Shown here: in pieces, positions 35,142 to 43,116 of the stretch
Position numbering within the stretch: the first letter of the stretch is position 1
How the letters are laid out: every line of letters begins with the position of its first letter
Origin: Armatimonadota bacterium
GTDB lineage: Bacteria; Armatimonadota; HRBIN16
Direction of reading: 5' to 3'
Assembly (NCBI GenBank): GCA_026003175.1
Contig: BPGT01000002.1
Span: 248,001 to 312,000, forward strand
Length of the DNA: 64,000 nt
Made by a program: the position numbers and the translations under genes
Notes under the pieces: generated by a model
Database searches by the model: none
Told to the model about the DNA's origin: nothing
Seen by the model: the letters and a program-made list of their open reading frames with translations, nothing else

Positions 35142-37775
35142 CTACAGACTATCCTCGGGCGCGAGCAGCTCCGCCGGGTGGCGTGCCACAAACGGCGGTA
35201 CATCGTACAGCTCCACTACACACCGCAAACTGCTCAGCGACAACGCCCATATCTGTCCGTCCGCGCCCTTCGGCACGGTGACGGAGAGCTGCTGAGAGGG
35301 CAACGCTGTCTGCTTGGGTATCTCCGCAATGTCACCGTACTGCTTGCGGTCTTCGTCCACGATGATGCACAGCTGGTCGCCGGAGAGGATGTTTTCCCGA
35401 CGCACCACCGTGCCGTCCGCCGTGCGCAACTCTATCGTGGTTTGGGGGAAGCCGCCGTCCACAATACCAATCACAAAGTGGCGCGTGCCCTTCGGCACAT
35501 AGAAATACAACGGCTGGTCCAGACGAGGCAGCCAGAGGCGCAAAGGCGGTTTGCCATGCTGGTCGGCTCGCCCGCACCATACCGAAAGCGGACGACGGTC
35601 AAACTCCAGCTGCGCCGCTTTCCAGTAGTCCGTGCCCGGGTTCAGGGCGTACACGCCCTCTTCGCCCAGCGTTGTTTCCAGTGTAGCAGGTTGTCCACGC
35701 TCTGCTTTCAGTTCGCCTTGCGCGACGGTTTGCCCGTTATACCTCTGCAGGCTCCAGCGACAATCCACCGTGTGACCGCTATCAAACGGAGTGTAGGTCA
35801 GGCGCAACTGCTCGTTGCCTGCGCTCTGGAACAGGTGCAAACCGCTCTCTACGAACAAGGGCGAACGCGGCACGTTGCCCCATGCCTGCACCGCTTTCGG
35901 TAATCGCTCCGACAGCGGCACCAGTTTGCCCGTAAACTGTTTGCCCAGTATTTCCACCGCCTCGGGAACCAGCTCGCTCAGTCGGCGCAGGTCATCCTCG
36001 AAGTGGCGACGTATCTCCACTGCCTGTGGAGGCGACACCGGCTCCCGCTTCCACTCCTCCGTCTGCTCCCAACTGAAGCCGGGTATCTTTTCCAGCCCCG
36101 CGAACCGATAGCGGAACCAGCCGGTGAACACGTGGAAATAGGAGTGCACGATGCCCATATCGGTAATGCTTCGGGTGTACAGCACCAGTTCGCGTGCGCG
36201 ATTCTTCACCTCCTGCGGGTCAAAGACCAGCTTACCGAACTCGTCCCATCGCGCTACGCGGTCATACTCCAGCCACAGGCGCACCCAGTGCAGATACGCC
36301 GCCACCTGATCCAGCCTCGCGCGCACCTGCGGGTCGTTGGTCAGACGGTATGCCTCCCGCAGGTCTTGCAATGCCAACTTGAGACCGCGCGAGGACAAGC
36401 GTTCGCCATTTGCCCAGCGGGTATACAACCGCTTCATCGGCTTGGCAGCGGAGCCGAACGCCTTCTGGAAGAAATCTTCAGCCAGCGTCTTACTATCCAG
36501 TTTGGGGTTCCACATCAGCTGCGCGGCTATCCAATAGCCCGGTCCGCTGGTAATCCAGTCGATGGAAGCCTGCGTGCTGATGGTGTCTAAGCCCATCTGG
36601 TGGTAACGCTTAATGTTCTCCGCCAACGTGTAGAAACGCGCCGCTTGCGGTGCGCCTGGCAAATCCCACGACCATTCGGGCACGCTGTAGTAGTCGTACA
36701 ACCCCACAGCCGCACCGAGGTCACGGATGCGGTTCACCTGCTCCTCGAAGGTGAGTTTGGTATACCGAAAGCCAGTGGTCACCTGCACATACACGCCTTT
36801 CTCTATGGGGAAGCGTGGCGGTTCGCTGTGGTAGGCGTAAGAAAGCAGCCCCACCCACTTATCGGGATAGCGGGCGCGTACCGCCTTCGCCGCCAGGTTG
36901 GCGAGGTAGAACGCCTGGTCACTGGGGTTGCCGATGGCTGCACATTTCTCGCACTCGCAGTGACCGCCGCCGTCGTTGGGTTCTACCGAGACCATCTGCT
37001 CATTCGGGTTGCGCTCGAAGTATTGCAACACTCCCTGTATCACGCGCTGCTGCACTTCGGGGTTGCCCACGCACAGTTGCAGCGGTTGCCGCTTGCCGTC
37101 CACCAGCCCGAACCATTCGGGGTGTTGCTCGAACTCCTTGTAGGGGACGTAATTCTCGTAAGCGTGTCCTGCGCGCACCTTAAAATGCCCACCTTGACGG
37201 TTGCGTTTGAACCACTCCTGATAGTTTTGGCGGAGGGTTTGTGTGGGGGCGCCCCACGTATACCATATCACGCGGTCTTTGAAAGCGGGCTGCTCGCGCC
37301 GGTTGAGGTTCACCCTTAGAGTGGGCTTGTGCGGGATGACCGTCCACACGGGGTCAGCGAAATACCAGCGACAGCCTATCTCATACAACAGCCCCTGCAC
37401 CGCGTGCTGCAGTCCCTGCACCGTGTTCGCCAGCAGCCACAGGCGGTTCGGCTCGGTGCGGATGATGTAGCCTTCCGGTCCCAGCTCCGCGAGCTGATGT
37501 CGCTGAGCGAGGTCGGGGAAGTCGTTGGCGGTAGCCAGTACAATTGCGGGTTGCTGCACTGGTAAGGTCTGGATGGGAATGCTGTCTCCGCGATACACCT
37601 TTTGCAAGGTCTGCGCCAGATCGACGGCGACTGACGTTCTGACCTCCTCTGGCGCGTTCCGAGCAACCGCAATGACACAGCGAGGTTTTGCCTGCATCGT
37701 AATCGTGAACGGTTGAGATTGTACGGGCGTTGCCACTATGGTGCCCAGTGCGATCATGGTCAGGAGACTCTTCAT
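35142..37775 (-). CDS. Secreted DUF4838 domain protein
   Basis: Exported protein of 877 residues (signal MKSLLTMIALGTIVATPVQS). An N-terminal glucuronidase-like beta domain (AELGPEGYIIRTEPNRLWLLA) is followed by the DUF4838 barrel with the marker VSVEPNDGGGHCECEKCAAIG, VGLLSYAYHSEPP and STQASIDWITSGPGYWIAAQ. A C-terminal beta-sandwich (LYFYVPKGTRHFVIGIVD) may bind carbohydrate. Family members resemble alpha-glucuronidases but activity is not established. It stands alone; the stop lies close to a repeat-rich gap. Confidence 0.85.
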   Translation of the reverse strand: MKSLLTMIALGTIVATPVQSQPFTITMQAKPRCVIAVARNAPEEVRTSVAVDLAQTLQKVYRGDSIPIQTLPVQQPAIVLATANDFPDLAQRHQLAELGPEGYIIRTEPNRLWLLANTVQGLQHAVQGLLYEIGCRWYFADPVWTVIPHKPTLRVNLNRREQPAFKDRVIWYTWGAPTQTLRQNYQEWFKRNRQGGHFKVRAGHAYENYVPYKEFEQHPEWFGLVDGKRQPLQLCVGNPEVQQRVIQGVLQYFERNPNEQMVSVEPNDGGGHCECEKCAAIGNPSDQAFYLANLAAKAVRARYPDKWVGLLSYAYHSEPPRFPIEKGVYVQVTTGFRYTKLTFEEQVNRIRDLGAAVGLYDYYSVPEWSWDLPGAPQAARFYTLAENIKRYHQMGLDTISTQASIDWITSGPGYWIAAQLMWNPKLDSKTLAEDFFQKAFGSAAKPMKRLYTRWANGERLSSRGLKLALQDLREAYRLTNDPQVRARLDQVAAYLHWVRLWLEYDRVARWDEFGKLVFDPQEVKNRARELVLYTRSITDMGIVHSYFHVFTGWFRYRFAGLEKIPGFSWEQTEEWKREPVSPPQAVEIRRHFEDDLRRLSELVPEAVEILGKQFTGKLVPLSERLPKAVQAWGNVPRSPLFVESGLHLFQSAGNEQLRLTYTPFDSGHTVDCRWSLQRYNGQTVAQGELKAERGQPATLETTLGEEGVYALNPGTDYWKAAQLEFDRRPLSVWCGRADQHGKPPLRLWLPRLDQPLYFYVPKGTRHFVIGIVDGGFPQTTIELRTADGTVVRRENILSGDQLCIIVDEDRKQYGDIAEIPKQTALPSQQLSVTVPKGADGQIWALSLSSLRCVVELYDVPPFVARHPAELLAPEDSL

Positions 37776-37810
37776 CTTGCGTTTTTTTCCTAAAGCCTCA
37801 AAGTGTATTC

Positions 37811-37840
37811 TTGCGGGCTGAAGCCTGCACTACAAACGTG
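37811..37840 (-). repeat. Dispersed GCAGGCTTcAGCC hairpin repeat
   Basis: On the minus strand TGTAGTGCAGGCTTCAGCCCGC, with near-complementary arms GCAGGCT and AGCCCGC. A related sequence, TGTAGCCGCAGGCTTTAGC, sits at 43023-43041. Both lie between genes. Confidence 0.5.
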
Positions 37841-37878
37841 TAAGCAAACTTGGAGTGCGCACTTCAGTACGCCAAAAC

Positions 37879-37905
37879 AGGGTAGAGCGTTCTACCCTCG
37901 AACCA
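37879..37905 (-). terminator. Terminator-like hairpin at the end of the GH13 gene
   Basis: AGGGTAGA-GCGT-TCTACCCT (37879-37898) is a perfect 8-bp stem that overlaps the GH13 stop codon. On the minus strand it is followed by GTTTTGG, a weak U tract. Confidence 0.5.
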
Positions 37906-39316
37906 CTCTGGCGATGGAATACGAATAAGCCGGTACAGTGATCTGCACCAAGCCATTTTTGACTACATACTTCGTTCCCTCCTGCACATCCTGCAACATC
38001 CTGATATTGCGCCACTTCAGCTTGCGCAGAGAGAAAGGTTGTTCCCACGGCTGGCTGGCGTTGTTCAGCAGCACGAGAAACGCCGCGGTATCGTCCCAGC
38101 GGGCATAAGCGAGCGTATCCCCCAGCGCGAAGAGCACATCGAACTTCCCCGTGCGCCAGGCGGCGCTGCTCTGACGCAGGGTGACCAGCTGGCGGATGTG
38201 CTGGAGCAGTCGGCGGTTCCACTTGCGTCGATCCCAGGGGAAGCAGGCGCGGCAGTGCGGGTCGGCTTCACCCTCCATTCCGATTTCATCGCCGTAGTAA
38301 ATGCAGGGCGCGCCGGGTAACGTGAACAGGACGGTGTAGCCCAGCATCGCACGGCGCACATTGCCTTTGCACACGGTAAGCCAGCGCGGGGTATCGTGGC
38401 TCCCCAGCAGGTTGAGCTGGGCGTAAGTGGCTTCGGCGGGGTAACGCCGAAAGAGGCGCAGTAACCTGAGTGCAAACTCGGGAGCGTGCATCTCCCTCTT
38501 CGCGATAAACTGCACGCACAGGTCGCGCAGAGGGTAGTTCATCACCGCGTCGAACTGGTCGCCCCGCAGCCATCGCCTGGCATCCTTCCAGATTTCACCT
38601 ACGATGTAGGCATCGGGATTGGCTGATTTCACTACCTGCCGGAACTCGCGCCAGAAAGCGTCATCGTCGATCTCGTTCGGCACGTCCAGTCGCCAGCCGT
38701 CCGCACCCTGTTCGATCCAGTAACGCGCCACGCTGAACAGAAACTCGCGCACCTGTGGGTTGTCGGTGTTGAACTTGGGCAGGGAGCGGATGCCCCACCA
38801 GCTTTCGTAGTTCGCTTTTTTGCGTCCATCGTAGGGGTAGATGGGGAACTTCTTGATGTGGAACCACCCCACATAGGGCGAGTGCTCGCCGTTCTCCACC
38901 ACGTCGTGGAAGGGGTAGAAACCTCGCCCGCAGTGGTTGAACACCCCATCCAGTATCAGGCGCATTCCCCGTCGATGCAACTCGTCCACCAGCTCGCGAA
39001 AGTCTTCCATTGTGCCCAGCTTGGGGTCAATGCGGAAGTAGTCGTAGGTGTTGTAGCGGTGGTTAGAGGTTGCCTGAAAGATGGGGTTGAGATAGATGGC
39101 GGTAATCCCCAGCTCCTGCAGGTAGTCCAGCTTCTGCAGGATGCCCTGCAGGTCGCCCCCCATGAAGTTGTAGGGGGTGGGGGAAGTACCCCAGGGCTGT
39201 ACGTTGGCAGGGTCGTTGGACGGGTCGCCGTTGGCGAAGCGGTCCGGGAAAATCTGGTAAAAGACCGCCTGTTTGACCCAGTCAGGGGTATGGAAATCAG
39301 TCACCTGCTGCCTCAC
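37892..39316 (-). CDS. GH13 alpha-glucosidase/neopullulanase-like enzyme
   Basis: Alpha-amylase-family enzyme of 474 residues without an N-terminal carbohydrate-binding domain. The four GH13 regions are clear: LILDGVFNHCG, DGWRLDVPNEI (nucleophile Asp), YIVGEIWKDA (acid/base Glu) and LLGSHDTPRWL (third Asp). IFPDRFANGDPSND and YNFMGGDLQGI at the N-terminus are typical of cyclomaltodextrinase/neopullulanase types. No signal peptide, so it probably acts on imported maltodextrins together with the divergent malQ product. Its start (GTG 39316 or GTG 39304) lies inside the end of hepT. Confidence 0.9.
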   Translation of the reverse strand: MRQQVTDFHTPDWVKQAVFYQIFPDRFANGDPSNDPANVQPWGTSPTPYNFMGGDLQGILQKLDYLQELGITAIYLNPIFQATSNHRYNTYDYFRIDPKLGTMEDFRELVDELHRRGMRLILDGVFNHCGRGFYPFHDVVENGEHSPYVGWFHIKKFPIYPYDGRKKANYESWWGIRSLPKFNTDNPQVREFLFSVARYWIEQGADGWRLDVPNEIDDDAFWREFRQVVKSANPDAYIVGEIWKDARRWLRGDQFDAVMNYPLRDLCVQFIAKREMHAPEFALRLLRLFRRYPAEATYAQLNLLGSHDTPRWLTVCKGNVRRAMLGYTVLFTLPGAPCIYYGDEIGMEGEADPHCRACFPWDRRKWNRRLLQHIRQLVTLRQSSAAWRTGKFDVLFALGDTLAYARWDDTAAFLVLLNNASQPWEQPFSLRKLKWRNIRMLQDVQEGTKYVVKNGLVQITVPAYSYSIARVVRG

Positions 39317-39794
39317 TGCTCCACTGCTCCAGTATCTGTGCGAACTGTTCCAGCTGCTCTGTCACTTCCCTGAACAGGGGGCGTATCCCATCCACCAGCT
39401 GCACCACCCGCTGCGAGTCGATAGAGAACGAGTAGACGTTGCGCACGACGTGCCGAAAGCGCAAGTATTCGTCCAGATGCAGAGCGGTGCCTGCTTGCAG
39501 CACAGCCGGGCGAACCGCAGACATGGGCAGGCGCATCTGCTCCAGCAGGTCACGGTGCCATCGCTCCCCGTCCGGCACGGAACGGTCCACTACTTTGGCA
39601 ATCTGAAGGAAAATTCGCTCCAGCGCGCTGTAGAAGTCATGCAGGTTGTGAACCGCTGCGTCTACGTAGATGTCCTCTCCAGGTTGCTGGCGGATGAGCA
39701 GGGCGGCACGTTCCGCCCTGTCGACAACGCGCCCGATATCCTCCAGCTCAGCCCGAATGCGCGCGGCAAGCACCCGGTAGTCATCGTGGCTCAT
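39297..39794 (-). CDS. hepT: HepT-like HEPN ribonuclease toxin
   Basis: Helical protein of 165 residues of the HepT-like type. HNLHDFYSALERIFLQIAKVVD and ERWHRDLLEQM are conserved, followed by the HEPN active-site segment LRFRHVVRNVYSF (R114...N119-V-Y121). Canonical HEPN toxins have Arg-x4-6-His; here Asn takes the His position, a variant I recall in part of this clade. In MntA/HepT pairs the antitoxin AMPylates the active-site Tyr. It overlaps mntA by four bases and the GH13 gene by twenty. Confidence 0.78.
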   Translation of the reverse strand: MSHDDYRVLAARIRAELEDIGRVVDRAERAALLIRQQPGEDIYVDAAVHNLHDFYSALERIFLQIAKVVDRSVPDGERWHRDLLEQMRLPMSAVRPAVLQAGTALHLDEYLRFRHVVRNVYSFSIDSQRVVQLVDGIRPLFREVTEQLEQFAQILEQWSSEAAGD

Positions 39795-40165
39795 ATATCT
39801 ACCCCTTCACTCTCAATGACACGCAGAATGCCCGGTTTGCAGGTACTCACGTCCACCAGGCTCACCTCGATCTGCTCGTCCAGATAAGCCACCGCGCTCA
39901 TGGCACGCAGAGTATCCTGCGGCTGGATGCCCCATGCAGCAATATCTACGTCCGATCGTTCGCCAAACATACTGGGACGCAACAACGAGCCAAACACCAC
40001 CACGCGCGTGGCACCGAAATCACGTCGGAGCACCTCCGCCGCCTGTCGTGCTAATTGCCACGCACGTTCATAGCGCCGCTGGAGGCGCTCCCTGTCGGCA
40101 CGGTCGCGCTGGCGCAGGGTTTCGATATACGCTTGCCACTGTTCTGGTTCGGTGATATGCTTCAC
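39791..40165 (-). CDS. mntA: MntA-like nucleotidyltransferase antitoxin
   Basis: MNT-domain protein of 124 residues. Helical N-terminus, then VVVFGSLLRPSMFGERSDVD and IAAW, matching the GSx10DxD catalytic motif, followed by EQIEVSLVDV. Expected role is AMPylation and neutralisation of the adjacent HepT-like toxin (type VII toxin-antitoxin). The GTG at 40165 is chosen because AGGAG lies ten bases upstream and homology begins there; the frame stays open to 40312. A TATAAT on the minus strand (40194-40199) may drive it, head to head with malQ. Confidence 0.8.
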   Translation of the reverse strand: MKHITEPEQWQAYIETLRQRDRADRERLQRRYERAWQLARQAAEVLRRDFGATRVVVFGSLLRPSMFGERSDVDIAAWGIQPQDTLRAMSAVAYLDEQIEVSLVDVSTCKPGILRVIESEGVDI

Positions 40166-40244
40166 GGTCGGCTGTCTCCTACGTCCTCTCGTTATTATAG
40201 CATAGCGGGCAGGAAGAGGACAGCAAGTATCGAAAGGATAAAAC

Positions 40245-41744
40245 ATGAACCTCATCAAGCGGTGCGCGGGTATTCTGTTGCATCCCACCTCCCTGCCCGG
40301 TGCGTATGGCATCGGCGAACTGGGGGACGAAGCGTACCGCTTCGTGGACTGGCTGGTACGAGCGTGTCAGGGTATCTGGCAAGTACTCCCTCTCGGTCCA
40401 ACAGGCTTCGCCGACTCGCCTTACGCCGCCTTTTCCGCCTTCGCGGGCAACCCCCTGCTGATCAGCCTGCAACGGCTGTTTGACGAAGGCTTGCTGACGG
40501 GAGACGATTTTGCCGACTATCCGTTCCTCCCGTCGGACCGTGTAGATTACGGAGCGATTATCCCTGCGAAGATGGCGGCACTGCGCCGCGCCTACGAGCG
40601 GTGGAAGGCACAAACCGACGAGGCAGAGCGTTATCGGTTAGACGCCTTCCGTGCCGAGCAAGGATGGTGGCTGGAGGATTTTGCCCTGTTTATGGCTTTG
40701 AAGGGAGCATATGGAGGCAGGGCGTGGACGGAGTGGGACAGAGACCTCATTGTGCGTAAGCCGGACGCTTTGCAGTACGCCCGGCAACAGCTGGCGGACG
40801 AGGTGCAGTTTCACGTGTTTCTCCAGCATTGTTTCGTGACACAATGGTCAGACCTTAAGCACTACGCGAACGAGCGCGGCATCCGCATCATGGGCGATAT
40901 GCCTATCTTCGTAGCGCACGACAGCGCGGATGTGTGGGCGCACCCTGAGATGTTTTATCTGGACACCCAGGGTAATCCGACCTTTGTTGCGGGCGTGCCG
41001 CCCGACTACTTCAGCCCGACAGGGCAGCGGTGGGGCAACCCAGTGTATCGATGGGACGTGCTGAAACGCAGAGGCTACCGCTGGTGGGTAGAGCGATTTC
41101 GCTGGACGTTGCATCTGGTGGATATGGTCAGGGTAGACCACTTTCGCGGTTTCGCAGCGTACTGGCGCGTACCCGCTTCGGAGCCAACGGCGGTTCGAGG
41201 CGAGTGGGTGAAAGTGCCGGGCAAAGAGCTATTTCGGACCTTGAAGCGCGAACTGGGCGAACTGCCTGTTGTCGCGGAGGATTTGGGGACCATCACTGCC
41301 GATGTGGTTAGGCTTCGCCAGTCGCTTGGTTTGCCGGGAATGCGTGTGCTGCAGTTTGCCTTCGACGGCAACCCCGATAACCCCTACCTGCCTTACAACT
41401 ACGAACCCAATACGGTAGTGTACACCGGCACGCATGATAACGATACGCTGGTGGGCTGGTTTGCAGGTTTGAGCGAGCAGGAGAAATGGCGTCTCGCCGA
41501 CTACATCGGGCGCGAAGACTTCAGCGTCCACTGGGAGATGATTCGGCTGGCTTATGCGTCGGTAGCGCGGGTGGCGATTATCCCTCTACAGGACTGGCTG
41601 GGGTTGGGAAGTGAGGCGCGGATGAATATGCCGGGACGCGAAGAGGGCAACTGGCAGTGGCGATGCCAGAAGGAGTACCTCAGCGAGGGATTGGCAGAGG
41701 CGATCGCCAAAATGTGCAGGGTTTATGGTCGGAAAAGGTGTTGA
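40245..41744 (+). CDS. malQ: 4-alpha-glucanotransferase (amylomaltase)
   Basis: GH77 disproportionating enzyme of 499 residues that transfers maltooligosaccharide segments. N-terminal AGILLHPTSLPGAYGIGELG and WQVLPLGPTG are signatures, with GDMPIFVAHDSADVWAHP, VRVDHFRGFAAYW (nucleophile Asp), VAEDLGTITADV (acid/base Glu) and YTGTHDNDTL (third Asp). It is divergent from mntA-hepT-GH13, suggesting a shared starch/glycogen function. The next gene's promoter overlaps its stop. Confidence 0.96.
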   Translation: MNLIKRCAGILLHPTSLPGAYGIGELGDEAYRFVDWLVRACQGIWQVLPLGPTGFADSPYAAFSAFAGNPLLISLQRLFDEGLLTGDDFADYPFLPSDRVDYGAIIPAKMAALRRAYERWKAQTDEAERYRLDAFRAEQGWWLEDFALFMALKGAYGGRAWTEWDRDLIVRKPDALQYARQQLADEVQFHVFLQHCFVTQWSDLKHYANERGIRIMGDMPIFVAHDSADVWAHPEMFYLDTQGNPTFVAGVPPDYFSPTGQRWGNPVYRWDVLKRRGYRWWVERFRWTLHLVDMVRVDHFRGFAAYWRVPASEPTAVRGEWVKVPGKELFRTLKRELGELPVVAEDLGTITADVVRLRQSLGLPGMRVLQFAFDGNPDNPYLPYNYEPNTVVYTGTHDNDTLVGWFAGLSEQEKWRLADYIGREDFSVHWEMIRLAYASVARVAIIPLQDWLGLGSEARMNMPGREEGNWQWRCQKEYLSEGLAEAIAKMCRVYGRKRC

Positions 41745-41770
41745 CAGATTTGCAGAGAATGTGCTAATGT
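41741..41770 (+). promoter_or_regulatory. Promoter for the small membrane protein/prepilin pair
   Basis: A perfect TTGACA (41741-41746) overlaps the malQ stop. TAATGT (41765-41770), extended by TGC, follows after 18 bases. Confidence 0.6.
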
Positions 41771-41777
41771 AGAAGCA

Positions 41778-41791
41778 GGGTAGCGCTACCC
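41778..41791. promoter_or_regulatory. Perfect palindrome just after the promoter
   Basis: GGGTAGCGCTACCC is a 14-base perfect palindrome located where transcription would begin. It could be an operator or a 5'-end hairpin; its arms GGGTAG/CTACCC recur in the hairpin at 37879-37898. Confidence 0.45.
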
Positions 41792-41821
41792 GAAAAGGAC
41801 GGAAAGGGGGTAACACTTTCG

Positions 41822-42055
41822 GTGTCCAGTTGGAAACAGAAGCAGGTGTCGCCAGTGGTTGCGTGGGTGATTATTATCGTGGTGGTAGTTGTTGCGGCTG
41901 CAGTCATCTGGCGATACACCGGTAGCCCGGGACGGAAAGGCTTGACCGAGGAACAGCGTAAGCAGCTCGAGCAGATGTTCGGCAACCAGCCGCCCGGTCC
42001 CGGCAGAGCACCGTCACAGGGCGCGCCTGCGCCTACTGCGCCTCCGACGCGATGA
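41822..42055 (+). CDS. Small single-pass membrane protein (prepilin-associated type)
   Basis: Seventy-seven residues: basic, Pro-containing N-terminus (MSSWKQKQVSP), one transmembrane helix (VVAWVIIIVVVVVAAAVIW), a short RKG linker, a charged helix (TEEQRKQLEQMFG) and a Pro/Ala-rich tail. The same design as the protein at 21368, and it also sits next to a prepilin gene, 49 bases upstream of it. GTG start after AAAGGGGGT. Function unknown. Confidence 0.65.
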   Translation: MSSWKQKQVSPVVAWVIIIVVVVVAAAVIWRYTGSPGRKGLTEEQRKQLEQMFGNQPPGPGRAPSQGAPAPTAPPTR

Positions 42056-42104
42056 AGAGGCGCATTGACCTCGTAACCTAAAACTTGATGAGGAGGGTCT
42101 TTCT

Positions 42105-42932
42105 ATGAAACGCAACGCTTTTACGCTCATCGAGCTGCTCGTTGTGATCGCGATTATCGCGATACTGGCAGCCATCCTATTCCCGGTGTTTGCACAGGCG
42201 CGAGCAACAGCCCGCAAGACTGTCTGCCTGTCTAACATGAAGCAGTTAACGCTGGGCATGTTGCAGTACGTCCAGGACTACGACGAAAGGTTTCCCGGAT
42301 GGCACTGGCAGTTCTTCTGCAACGGTGGCAACAACGGTCTGCCCCGGGATTCCGCCGCCTTCTGGACGATGGCGATTTACCCGTACGTGAAGAACGACGG
42401 TGTATACCAGTGCCAGGATGACCCGCTGCAGTGGAACGACGCCTGGGCGGGGTGTAGCGATGACGGTGGGCGCAACGACCGCTTCGCGCCGATTAACCCC
42501 AGCACCGGGCAGCCCTGCAACTTCTGGGAGTCCTGCAACCCGCGTTTTGTCTCGTATGGGATGAACGAGACGCTGACAGGAGGTCAGTACGGCTTCCCAT
42601 CCAACAAGCTGGGTGGCATTCCAACGCCTGCGAACTGGGCAATGTTCTTCGACAGCGCGAGCCAGCTGGTGGACATCTGGGTCTGGCAGCGACCGGATAG
42701 CAACAACTTCAACTGGATTGCTGCCCGTGCGGCGTTCTCTACCGAAGGTTGCTGCAAGATATGGAGCTGCTGCCGCACGGCGGACTCCTGGATCCAGGAG
42801 TTCGGTCAGGGCACGCTGGACCAGCTTGCACGCCATGCAGGCGGAGAGAACGTCACCTTTGTGGATGGCCACGCCAAGTTCTTCCGCTGGACGCAGTTGA
42901 CGTGGGGTAACATGACTACCGGTAGTCTGTAG
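42105..42932 (+). CDS. DUF1559-like prepilin protein
   Basis: Prepilin-like protein of 275 residues: [20 protein letters not shown] leader with A|F cleavage context, [32 protein letters not shown], and the C-terminal [14 protein letters not shown] motif. The central part has many Cys and Trp (ECC-like pairs CCKIWSCC), suggesting disulphides in an exported domain. AGGAGGG lies before the ATG. It is the second gene after the promoter at 41741, and a strong hairpin follows. Confidence 0.88.
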   Translation: MKRNAFTLIELLVVIAIIAILAAILFPVFAQARATARKTVCLSNMKQLTLGMLQYVQDYDERFPGWHWQFFCNGGNNGLPRDSAAFWTMAIYPYVKNDGVYQCQDDPLQWNDAWAGCSDDGGRNDRFAPINPSTGQPCNFWESCNPRFVSYGMNETLTGGQYGFPSNKLGGIPTPANWAMFFDSASQLVDIWVWQRPDSNNFNWIAARAAFSTEGCCKIWSCCRTADSWIQEFGQGTLDQLARHAGGENVTFVDGHAKFFRWTQLTWGNMTTGSL

Positions 42933-42958
42933 CCTGCGGGTTAGTCACACCGTGTAGC

Positions 42959-42990
42959 CACAGGGCGAGCAAACCGCTCGCCCTGTGTTT
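42959..42990 (+). terminator. Rho-independent-type terminator after the prepilin gene
   Basis: CACAGGGCGAGC and GCTCGCCCTGTG form a perfect 12-bp stem with loop AAACC, followed by TTTGTACTT. It lies 27 bases past the stop codon. Confidence 0.75.
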
Positions 42991-43020
42991 GTACTTCATT
43001 CTTGTCATATCGAAGTAACC

Positions 43021-43045
43021 ATGTAGCCGCAGGCTTTAGCGGAAC
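43021..43045 (+). repeat. Dispersed GCAGGCTTtAGC hairpin repeat
   Basis: TGTAGCCGCAGGCTTTAGC resembles, in the opposite orientation, the sequence at 37811-37840. It contains the small inverted arms CCGC/GCGG. Nothing else is recognisable before the next gene. Confidence 0.45.
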
Positions 43046-43116
43046 CGATTCGCCTGCGCCCCGATAATCACATGTAACGGACTGTTTCGTAGTGGCGAGA
43101 AGGAGGGTAGGAAACT

